A stretch of 64,000 bases of DNA from Nocardia miyunensis NBRC 108239 (GTDB lineage: Bacteria; Actinomycetota; Actinomycetes; Mycobacteriales; Mycobacteriaceae): assembly GCF_001613065.1 (NCBI RefSeq), contig NZ_BDBQ01000015.1, positions 1 to 64,000 on the forward strand. Direction: 5' to 3'. The notes under the pieces were generated by a model that was not told where the DNA came from, did not search any database, and saw only the letters and a list, made by a program, of their open reading frames with translations. Positions 19,110-26,270 of this stretch are shown in pieces. The position numbers and the translations under genes are program-made. Within the stretch, counting starts at the first letter, position 1; each line of letters starts with the position of its first letter.

Positions 19110-19189
19110 GTGATCAAACCGAAAGCGAGCAGAATACGGGCGATCGGAACGAACCCGGGACGCGGTGTCCGATGATCTGGTTTGATCAC
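19110..19189. repeat. Inverted repeat upstream of aminotransferase
   Basis: GTGATCAAACC at 19110-19120 is repeated inverted as GGTTTGATCAC at 19179-19189, both perfect, 58 bases apart. The right arm ends 4 bases before the AGGAG ribosome binding site. Each arm contains TGATCA, so it could be a pair of operator half-sites or one long stem that controls translation. Confidence 0.4.
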
Positions 19190-19204
19190 GAACAGGAGTG
19201 TGCC

Positions 19205-20563
19205 GTGCGCGCGAAGGACGCGGCTGGCGTGCGGCGGCCCGATCGAGGGAGGTTGCCGGTGGACCACGTCTTCTATCCGTGGAGTGCCCAGGCGGGAGTG
19301 AATCCCGTGCCGATCACGGGCGCTTCGGGGTCCTGGTTCTGGGACGCCGACGGCAGACGCTATCTGGACTTCTCCTCCCAGTTGGTGAACGTCAACATCG
19401 GCCATCAGCATCCCGATGTGGTGGCCGCGATCGTGGCGCAGGCCCAGACGCTGACGACCATCTCGCCGACCGTCGGCAACGAGGTGCGCAGCGAGCTGGC
19501 CCGCCTGATCGTCGAACGCGCACCCGGGCAGCTGAACCGCGTGCTGTTCACCACCGGTGGCGCGGAGGCGGTCGAACATGCGGTGCGATTGGCGCGCAGC
19601 TACACCGGGCGCACGAAGATGCTCTCGGCCTACCGCTCCTATCACGGCGGTACGGGTGTGGCGATCGGTCTGACCGGTGAGCCGCGTCGCTGGGGTGCGG
19701 AGCCGACGAATGTGGATGTGGTCCGGTTCTTCGGCCCGTATCCGTATCGCTCCGCCTGGCAGACCTCCACTCCCGAGGAGGAGGCCGCCGCGGCGCTGCG
19801 GCATCTGCGTCAGGTGATCGAACTCGAAGGGCCGCAACATATCGCGGGGCTGATCCTGGAGTCGGTGGTCGGCACGAACGGCGTGCTGGTGCCGCCGCCG
19901 GGATATCTGGCCGGTGTGCGGGAACTGTGCGACGAGTTCGGGATCGTCTACATCGCCGATGAGGTGATGGCCGGATTCGGCCGCGTGGGTGAGTGGTTCG
20001 CGGTTCAGGCCTTCGACGTCGCGCCCGATCTGATCACCTTCGCCAAGGGCGTGAACTCCGGTTATGTGCCCCTCGGCGGGGTCCTCATCGCCGAGTCGAT
20101 CGCGGCACGGTACGACGACACCGTCTACCCCGGCGGCCTCACCTACGCGGGCCATCCGCTGGCGTGCGCGGCCGGGGTGGCCTCGATCGAGGTCTTCGAA
20201 CGGGAGGGCATCCTGGACCACGTCCGGTCGGTCGGTGCCGATGTGCTCGGAAAGGGATTGCGCGAGTTGGCTTCTCGGCATCTCTCGGTCGGCGAGGTGC
20301 GTGGTATGGGATTCTTCTGGGCCCTGGAGCTGGTCCGTGATCCGGGCACTCGCGAGCCGCTGGTGCCCTTCGCCGCGGGGAGTGCCGCCGCGGAACCGAT
20401 GAACCGTGTCACAGCCGCGGCCAAGGAGCGCGGACTGTGGCCGTTCGTCGCCGCGAATCGCCTGCAGATCGCGCCGCCACTGACCACCTCGGCCGACGAA
20501 TTGCGAACGGGGATAGAGATTCTCGACGAGGTGCTGGCGGTGGCCGACTCCTTCGCCGGGTGA
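19205..20563 (+). CDS. Class III PLP-dependent aminotransferase
   Basis: A 452-residue fold-type I aminotransferase of the omega-amino acid group. K281 in TFAKGVNSGYVPLGG is the Schiff-base lysine, VYIADEVMAGFGRVG carries the aspartate to the pyridine nitrogen, and TTGGAEAVEHAVRLARSYTG binds phosphate. The N-terminal DHVFYPWSAQ segment resembles taurine/beta-alanine:pyruvate-type enzymes. GTG 19205 is chosen because AGGAG lies 6 bases upstream. It converges with a Nudix gene. The exact amino donor cannot be assigned. Confidence 0.88.
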   Translation: MRAKDAAGVRRPDRGRLPVDHVFYPWSAQAGVNPVPITGASGSWFWDADGRRYLDFSSQLVNVNIGHQHPDVVAAIVAQAQTLTTISPTVGNEVRSELARLIVERAPGQLNRVLFTTGGAEAVEHAVRLARSYTGRTKMLSAYRSYHGGTGVAIGLTGEPRRWGAEPTNVDVVRFFGPYPYRSAWQTSTPEEEAAAALRHLRQVIELEGPQHIAGLILESVVGTNGVLVPPPGYLAGVRELCDEFGIVYIADEVMAGFGRVGEWFAVQAFDVAPDLITFAKGVNSGYVPLGGVLIAESIAARYDDTVYPGGLTYAGHPLACAAGVASIEVFEREGILDHVRSVGADVLGKGLRELASRHLSVGEVRGMGFFWALELVRDPGTREPLVPFAAGSAAAEPMNRVTAAAKERGLWPFVAANRLQIAPPLTTSADELRTGIEILDEVLAVADSFAG

Positions 20564-20564
20564 G

Positions 20565-21095
20565 CTACGGGGTCGCCGGGCGGAGCAGGTCCTCGAGCAG
20601 CACACGGGTGTCGGGGACGAACGGCCAGGCGGGATCGTCCAGGTGAGCACGCAGTTCCGCGTCGGTCCACCACCAGCCGTCGGAGATCTCCTCGGGCTGA
20701 TGCCGGATCGGGCCGTCGTACCGGATTTCGTAGGCGAACAGGTGGCAGCGCATGGGTGTGCCGAGCCATTCGCCGTCCCAGCTGACACGGGCGCGGGGGA
20801 GTGGACGGGAACCGTTGTCGCCCAGGATGATTCCGAGTTCCTCGCCGAGTTCACGGACCGCCGCGTCGGCCGGATCCTCACCCGGGCCCAGCACGCCCCC
20901 GGCCAGGCAATCGTGCATCCCGGCGAACACGGCCTTGGTCTCGGTGCGGCGGTGCACGTAGACGCGGTCGCCGTCGCCGGATCGGACCAGGACGCCCGCG
21001 CTGGCGTGCCACAGCCCCCGCGCGTAGACCGCCGAACGTTCGGCGCTGCCGATCTCCTGCCCGGCGCGATCGTAGACCGCGATCACCTCACCCAT
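20565..21095 (-). CDS. Nudix hydrolase
   Basis: A 176-residue protein with a complete Nudix box at residues 67-89 (GGVLGPGEDPADAAVRELGE, then ELGI). The N-terminal half, EVIAVYDRAGQEIGSAERSAV then WHASAGVLV, resembles the YfcD/IPP-isomerase-like branch of the superfamily, so a pyrophosphate-containing metabolite is likely. ATG 21095 is used because conserved sequence starts there; GAGGG lies upstream. Its stop is adjacent to the convergent aminotransferase stop. Confidence 0.85.
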   Translation of the reverse strand: MGEVIAVYDRAGQEIGSAERSAVYARGLWHASAGVLVRSGDGDRVYVHRRTETKAVFAGMHDCLAGGVLGPGEDPADAAVRELGEELGIILGDNGSRPLPRARVSWDGEWLGTPMRCHLFAYEIRYDGPIRHQPEEISDGWWWTDAELRAHLDDPAWPFVPDTRVLLEDLLRPATP

Positions 21096-21260
21096 CGGAT
21101 TCGCCCTCGTCGGAAGTCGGTTTTCGGTAGGCCAGCATATATACACTGAAACCGTCGCCGCAGTTCGTCTCGGAGGGGTCCGAGTGGGCATTATGACCGG
21201 GCTGTCGGTCACCACACGCTGGTGTGCGGTAGTGGGATTCGATGATGAAGGAGGCGGGTG

Positions 21261-21935
21261 GTGGCGGTCGATCCGAGCAGCGATGCGGTGCACGAGGCCC
21301 GGGTGATGATCCGGCAGGCCGGGGATCGGGCGCTACTGGTCGAACCGTCCGATCGGGCCGAGTTGGCCGGGGTGATCGATTATCTGCGAGACGAGCCCGT
21401 CGCGGGAGTGAGCGACATCCTCCCCGCCGCGCGCACGGTACTGATCACGCTGCGTCCCGGTGTCGATGCGGCGGTGCTGACCCGCCGGCTGCGCACCGCG
21501 TTCTCCGCGGTGTCGGAGCGAGCGGGCGGGGACGCGAAAGATGTTGCGCTCGTGGAGATCCCGGTGCGCTACGACGGTGTCGACCTCGCGGAGACCGCGG
21601 CGCTGCTCGGCATCTCCGAGCCGGAGTTGATCGCCAGGCACACCGGTGCGCAGTGGCGGTGCGCCTTCATCGGCTTCGCACCCGGATTCGGATATCTCGA
21701 AGCGCCTGGGGCGCAGTTGACGGTGCCGCGTCACGAGCAGTCGCGTACGGCGGTACCCGCCGGTGCGGTCGCCCTTGCCGGTGGATACAGCGCCGTCTAT
21801 CCGCGTAGCTCACCGGGCGGCTGGCGGATCATCGGCAGGACGACGGCGACGCTGTGGGATCTGGACCGGCGTGAGCCCGCGCTGCTGCGTCCCGGGACCC
21901 GGGTGCGCTTCACCGCCGAGAAGAGCACCGCATGA
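21261..21935 (+). CDS. pxpB: 5-oxoprolinase subunit B (KipI family)
   Basis: A 224-residue PxpB/KipI protein, subunit of the ATP-dependent 5-oxoprolinase that opens pyroglutamate to glutamate. The FIGFAPGFGYLEAP motif and the VPRHEQSRTAVPAGAVALAG segment are signatures of the carboxyltransferase-C/D (AHS1) domain. GTG 21261 has AAGGAGG 6 bases upstream; GTG 21258 is only 3 bases away from it and less likely. It overlaps pxpC by 4 bases (ATGA), which implies translational coupling. The third subunit, pxpA (LamB/YcsF), is not in this window. Confidence 0.88.
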   Translation: MAVDPSSDAVHEARVMIRQAGDRALLVEPSDRAELAGVIDYLRDEPVAGVSDILPAARTVLITLRPGVDAAVLTRRLRTAFSAVSERAGGDAKDVALVEIPVRYDGVDLAETAALLGISEPELIARHTGAQWRCAFIGFAPGFGYLEAPGAQLTVPRHEQSRTAVPAGAVALAGGYSAVYPRSSPGGWRIIGRTTATLWDLDRREPALLRPGTRVRFTAEKSTA

Positions 21936-22846
21936 CGCGGCATACCTCGCTGCTGTATCCGGCCACGCCGGACGGTCCGGCGACGGCCGTACTGCGGGTG
22001 GTCGAGCCCGGAATGCTCAGCACCATCCAGGATTCGGGTCGTCCGGGATGGTTCCATGCCGGTGTCGGCGTTTCCGGAGCGGCCGATCGGCGCTCGTTCA
22101 CGCTGGCCAACCGGCTGGTCGGCAACGACGAATCCGTCGCGGCGATCGAATGTCTGCTGGGCGGGCTTGTTCTGGAGTTCGGGGTGCCGACCGTCGTCGC
22201 GGTCACCGGAGCGCCCGCGCCGATCACCCTGGACGGGCGTCCGGCCGCTCATTCGGCGGTGCTGCGTCCGCAGCCCGGTCAGCGTCTGAAACTGGGCATG
22301 TCCGGGACCGGTCTGCGCAGCTACGTGGCCGTGCGAGGGGGTATTGCGGTGCCGCCGGTGCTCGGCTCGCGCAGTCGTGACACCCTCGCGGGGATCGGGC
22401 CCGAACCGCTGCGGGCATCGGACGTCCTGCCGGTCGGCCCGCCGCCGCGGCGCTGGCCGGAGGTCGACGTCGCCCCGGTCGCGCCCCTGACCGCCGATGT
22501 GCTCACCGTGCGGGCGCTGCTGGGCCCGCGTGAGGATTGGTACGTCCGTCCCGAGAACCTCTTCGCCGGACACTGGCGGGTGAGCCCCGACACCGATCGA
22601 GTGGGCATCCGACTCGAGGGGGACCCGAGCCGCCCGCCGCTGACCCGAGTCGACGACGCCGAACTCCCCACCGAGGGGATGCCCCTGGGCGCGATCCAGG
22701 TGCCGCCATCCGGTCAGCCGGTCGTATTTCTCGCCGACCACCCGATCACCGGCGGCTATCCGGTGATCGGCACGGTGCTGGATGCCGATGTCGACGCGCT
22801 GGCCCAAGCCCGCCCGGGTCGCCGGATCCGATTCGTGCGTGGGTGA
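21932..22846 (+). CDS. pxpC: 5-oxoprolinase subunit C (KipA/AHS2 family)
   Basis: A 304-residue AHS2-domain protein, partner of PxpB. LRVVEPGMLSTIQDSGRPGW is the family's N-terminal signature, RSYVAVRGGIAVPPVLGSRS follows, and the C-terminal LADHPITGGYPVIGTV is equally diagnostic. Some relatives are fused to biotin-dependent carboxylases (urea amidolyase); this one stands alone with pxpB. It starts at an ATGA overlap with pxpB. The alternative is a related carboxyltransferase for another amide, but the adjacent PxpB makes 5-oxoprolinase most likely. Confidence 0.88.
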   Translation: MTRHTSLLYPATPDGPATAVLRVVEPGMLSTIQDSGRPGWFHAGVGVSGAADRRSFTLANRLVGNDESVAAIECLLGGLVLEFGVPTVVAVTGAPAPITLDGRPAAHSAVLRPQPGQRLKLGMSGTGLRSYVAVRGGIAVPPVLGSRSRDTLAGIGPEPLRASDVLPVGPPPRRWPEVDVAPVAPLTADVLTVRALLGPREDWYVRPENLFAGHWRVSPDTDRVGIRLEGDPSRPPLTRVDDAELPTEGMPLGAIQVPPSGQPVVFLADHPITGGYPVIGTVLDADVDALAQARPGRRIRFVRG

Positions 22847-22985
22847 ATCGCGTCGCGCACCGGTCTCGGCGTTACCCGGGTCGTGTCGGTTCCGTTTCGT
22901 GTGCGATGCGTTTTCGATCATGGCGCGCGGCTGCGGGGCTTCGCGCGTAGCCTGTGAGCGCAGGAATCTCGAGAAGGGGACGACA

Positions 22986-23366
22986 ATGCCGTTGCCGCGG
23001 GCTTTGGCCAGGTTCAATCGGCGGGTTACCAATCCGGTCGCCGGCCTGGTTGCCGGGCGGATGCCCGGACTCGGCGTGCTCGTGCATCGGGGTCGTAAGT
23101 CGGGCCGCGAGTATCACACGCCGGTGACGGTGTTCAGCCGTGATGGGGCGTACCGCATCGCACTCTCCTACGGCCGGGATGTCGACTGGCTCAAGAATAT
23201 TCTCGCCGCTGGTGAATTCGAACTCGAGCTCGACGGACGCACCATCGCGCTCACCGACCCGGTGGTGCGGCACGATGCCGAGGTCGGCTGGGCCCCGATC
23301 GGTGTGCGGCAGATGTTGCACACCCTGTCCGCGGACTGCTACGTCGAGGCACATCCCGCGCCGTAG
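22986..23366 (+). CDS. Deazaflavin (F420)-dependent nitroreductase-like protein
   Basis: A 126-residue Ddn/FDOR-A-type protein of the split-barrel fold. The LVHRGRKSGREYHTPV motif is the usual F420 phosphate-binding signature, and VDWLKNILAAGEFELEL follows. Members use F420H2 to reduce quinones or nitro compounds. GAGAAGGGG upstream of ATG 22986 is the ribosome binding site; a possible -10 TAGCCT lies near 22947. It is not cotranscribed tightly with pxpC (139 bases). Confidence 0.85.
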   Translation: MPLPRALARFNRRVTNPVAGLVAGRMPGLGVLVHRGRKSGREYHTPVTVFSRDGAYRIALSYGRDVDWLKNILAAGEFELELDGRTIALTDPVVRHDAEVGWAPIGVRQMLHTLSADCYVEAHPAP

Positions 23367-23665
23367 CGCCCCGGAAGAACCACCGGTCTGATCGCCGCGA
23401 GACGGTCCCGTATCGAGCCGGGCGCGAAGATGTTGTCCGGTAGTGGATTTCGTCGACAGCGAGGATGAGATGCGGTGCGGGGCGCCGTGAGGCTGGTCAC
23501 GACTCGATCGCGTCGAGGACACGATGCCGCCGCGGTCATCGCGGTCGGCAGTTCCGAGGCGGCGTTGCGGAGCGATTTCGGTCACGTCGAGCCGATCGGC
23601 GTGTGGCCGCACTGGACGCATCTGTGAGCGGGAGGCATCGTCGCCGACGATGCCTCCCTGACATG
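23367..23665 (+). other. Intergenic region with possible coding remnant
   Basis: 299 bases. A frame ending at about 23625 reads AAAVIAVGSSEAALRSDFGH, VEPIGVWPHWTHL and a stop, which looks like the C-terminal end of a once longer protein. I do not recognise the family with confidence. It has no plausible start or ribosome binding site. Confidence 0.3.
23630..23658 (-). terminator. Hairpin terminator of monooxygenase gene
   Basis: A perfect 13-base stem (23630-23642 with 23646-23658), loop GCC, 7 bases downstream of the monooxygenase stop. Confidence 0.75.
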
Positions 23666-25237
23666 TCAGTCCGTCACCTCGGCAAGCGCGCGGGCAGGCC
23701 CGAACCAACGGGTCAGCGCGTCGCGCAGACCGTCGGCATCGATCTCGGAACCGGTTGCGGCCCAGGCGACATAGCCGTCCGGCCGGATCAGCAGCGCCGC
23801 GGCGGGCGCGTGGTCCGCGGTGGCGGTGACGATGTCGACGCGCTCGGCCCATTCGCGTGCGTGTGCGGCCGCGCCGCCGGACAGATCGAGCAGGATCGGA
23901 CGTGCCGTGCGCAACAGTTCGGCGACGCGAACCGGTCCGTTCTCGGTCGTCACGGTGAGATCGGGCACCAGACGGCCGGAGAGCGGATGGTCGTCGCCGA
24001 TCGCGTACCGAACATCGGATCCGGCAAGCAGATTCGCGAGATGGTTCGCGACCTCGGGCAGCTGCATGAGTTCGCCGAAGAGTTCGCGCAGTGCGGTCAC
24101 CTCGGGCCCGGGTGCGATCAGCGCGGTCTGCGAGAGGCTGTGCATCATGACCCGCTCGGCGACCGGATGACGTTCGCTCTCATAGGTATTCAGCAGATCC
24201 TCGGGTGCGTCACCGCGTACTACCGAGCCCAGCTTCCACCCCAGATTGAACGCGTCCTGCAGGCCCAGATTCAACCCCGGCCCGCCCATCGCCGAGTGGA
24301 CGTGTGCCGAGTCGCCCAGCAGCAGCACACGGCCCTGCCGATAGTGCTCGGCGAGCAGGGTGTTCTGACCGACCGTGCGGCGCAACGCATGTGGGCCCGG
24401 ACCTGTGGGCGGCTCGATCGGCACCGGAACACCGAGGACTCGCTCGACCGCCCGATGTACCTCGTCGAACGTCACCGGCTCGTCGTCCGCGACGGGAGCA
24501 CAGCCGTGCTCGGTCACGCCGATCATCGGACGTCCGGGAATCAGCTCGGCGTAGACGAACATGCCGCGCTCGACCCGGTTGTGGCCGAAGGCGAATCGGC
24601 CCGCACCGGGGATCTCGATCCCGCCGTCCGCGGTCCGCAGCTCTTCCGGGACATGGGCATGTGCGAAGCGGGTGATGCGATCGTCGGAGCTGGTGCCCTG
24701 GAACGCGATCCCGAGTCGCTTGCGCACCAGGCTCTTTCCGCCGTCCGCGCCGACCAGGTACCGCGAGGTGATCTGATAGGGCCCCTCGGGTCCCGTCACC
24801 GTCGCGACGACCCGGTCCCCGTCCGTGTGAAAGTCGTTGAGCTGGTTGCCCCATCGGATCCGCACGCCGAGTTCCCCGGCGCGAGCGGCCAGTAGTTCGA
24901 TCAGGCGTGGCTGGGGGATCGACCAGCCGTACATCGGATTGTTCGGTAGCGCACCCAATTCCAGCGTCATTCCGCTGAACATGTAATGCGGAAGCGGTTC
25001 GGGGTGTTCGGCCCGGGAGGGATCGAAGATCTCGAATTCATTGGGGGAGAACAACCCTCGGATGTCCATCATCCGGACCACCTGACCGATCAGGCCGTTC
25101 GCCTTGGGCTCGGGACTCGGCCCGGCGAGCGGGTCCAGCACGATCGGCCGGATACCCGCCAGGGCGAGTTCGCAGGCCAGCATCAGGCCGTTCGGTCCGG
25201 CGCCGGAAACGATTACGTCGGTTGCTGTTTCGGACAT
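23666..25237 (-). CDS. FAD-dependent aromatic monooxygenase (Rox/PHBH-type)
   Basis: A 523-residue class A flavoprotein hydroxylase. The FAD ADP motif is VSGAGPNGLMLACELALAG, the DG motif is YLVGADGGKSLVRKRLG, and the GD motif is LLLGDSAHVHSAMGGPGLNL. A C-terminal thioredoxin-like domain without a redox CxxC follows, as in rifampicin monooxygenase and pentachlorophenol or polyketide hydroxylases. It could act on an aromatic antibiotic, but sequence alone does not decide between detoxification and biosynthesis. The TetR gene upstream on the same strand, with operators at its own promoter, suggests induction by a ligand that may be the substrate. Confidence 0.85.
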   Translation of the reverse strand: MSETATDVIVSGAGPNGLMLACELALAGIRPIVLDPLAGPSPEPKANGLIGQVVRMMDIRGLFSPNEFEIFDPSRAEHPEPLPHYMFSGMTLELGALPNNPMYGWSIPQPRLIELLAARAGELGVRIRWGNQLNDFHTDGDRVVATVTGPEGPYQITSRYLVGADGGKSLVRKRLGIAFQGTSSDDRITRFAHAHVPEELRTADGGIEIPGAGRFAFGHNRVERGMFVYAELIPGRPMIGVTEHGCAPVADDEPVTFDEVHRAVERVLGVPVPIEPPTGPGPHALRRTVGQNTLLAEHYRQGRVLLLGDSAHVHSAMGGPGLNLGLQDAFNLGWKLGSVVRGDAPEDLLNTYESERHPVAERVMMHSLSQTALIAPGPEVTALRELFGELMQLPEVANHLANLLAGSDVRYAIGDDHPLSGRLVPDLTVTTENGPVRVAELLRTARPILLDLSGGAAAHAREWAERVDIVTATADHAPAAALLIRPDGYVAWAATGSEIDADGLRDALTRWFGPARALAEVTD

Positions 25238-25345
25238 GATGAATCAACCCCTGTCGATATGGCTGGCTTCTCGGTGGAGAAGGGTGCGGTGAATCGCGGA
25301 AGCGCCGAATGCGCTACCGCTGTGTGGCTTTCGGTTACCGGTGGG

Positions 25346-25957
25346 TCAGACGCTCGGGTCCGGTAGCCCCCGGGCGATTTCGGTCAGGGCCCGGCGCAGG
25401 ATCGTGGTCACGATCTCGGGCGGGTCGCTGTGAACGTAGACGTCGATCGCAGCGGTGCAGGCGGCGTTGACCGCCGCCGCGACCAGTTTCGGGTATAGGT
25501 CGGCAAGCGTGGTGCCGGTGCGTGCGGCCACCGCGGTGGCCAGCTCGTCGCCGGTGCCGTGCACGAAGGCGGCGAACATCTCCGGTGAGGCGAGCAGTTT
25601 GCGGTTCTCGGCGAGGATGGCGGGGGAGGGCGGCCCCCATCCCACGCCGTCGGCCTCGTACGGGGCGATCACCGACTCGGTGATCGCGGTCCAGAGCGGC
25701 TCGTCGGCGGGACGGGCGCGCAGTATTTCCGCGGCACGCCGCATACGTTCGATCTGCCGATAGGCCAGCGCCTCGAACTTGCTGGAGAAGTAGTTGTTGA
25801 AGGTGCGGACCGAAACCCCGGCCCGCCCGGCGATGTCCTCCCGGACAACGTTTTCCAGACCGCGTTCGAACATCAGCTCGAGTGCCGCATCGCTCAACGC
25901 CCTGCGGGTGTCGAGCTTCTTGCGTTCCCGAAGTCCGAGGGACTGTTCGTCGGTCAT
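25346..25957 (-). CDS. TetR-family transcriptional regulator
   Basis: A 203-residue TetR protein. The N-terminal helix-turn-helix (ALSDAALELMFERGLENVVR, then EDIAGRAGVSVRTFNNYFSS) is intact, and the C-terminal ligand domain has no close match I can name. It is upstream of the FAD monooxygenase on the same strand (108 bases apart) and faces the DEAD-box helicase gene. Two related palindromes 22 and 56 bases upstream of its start (TGCCCACTGGGCA and TACCCATCGGGCA) are likely its operators, giving autoregulation and control of the monooxygenase. Confidence 0.9.
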   Translation of the reverse strand: MTDEQSLGLRERKKLDTRRALSDAALELMFERGLENVVREDIAGRAGVSVRTFNNYFSSKFEALAYRQIERMRRAAEILRARPADEPLWTAITESVIAPYEADGVGWGPPSPAILAENRKLLASPEMFAAFVHGTGDELATAVAARTGTTLADLYPKLVAAAVNAACTAAIDVYVHSDPPEIVTTILRRALTEIARGLPDPSV

Positions 25958-25978
25958 GCATCCAGTCTGACGGAAAAG

Positions 25979-25991
25979 TGCCCACTGGGCA
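25979..25991. promoter_or_regulatory. TetR operator candidate 1
   Basis: TGCCCACTGGGCA, a perfect 6-1-6 palindrome 22 bases upstream of the TetR start codon. Confidence 0.6.
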
Positions 25992-26012
25992 AGAGTGCGC
26001 GACGGGAAAAAT

Positions 26013-26025
26013 TACCCATCGGGCA
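26013..26025. promoter_or_regulatory. TetR operator candidate 2
   Basis: TACCCATCGGGCA, near-palindromic and differing from operator 1 at three positions. The centre lies 34 bases from that of operator 1, about three helical turns. Confidence 0.55.
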
Positions 26026-26270
26026 GAAAAATTCGTGATGGTCGCTACACCGAATCGTTCAGGGGGCACTACCTGGGCTACCATGATCACCGGATGCGGT
26101 TCGCCCGTATCCGGCGTCGTAGATTGCTCTCACCGCGTACCAGCGCTGTGGCACCGGCTCTCCTTGCGGCGATCGATATGGCCCATCGGCCATCTCGCCA
26201 CCGTGTGCCCCGCGCGAATCAGGATTTCGCCGCGTCGCGGGCACCCTGTTCGAAAGACATCAGTATCTCT

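Larger units (their letters stand above)
25958..26270 (+). other. Divergent intergenic region, TetR / helicase
   Basis: 313 bases if the helicase starts at 26271. The left part carries the two TetR-type operators. The right part is open in the helicase frame but reads as basic, unconserved sequence, so I treat it as leader. Confidence 0.4.
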
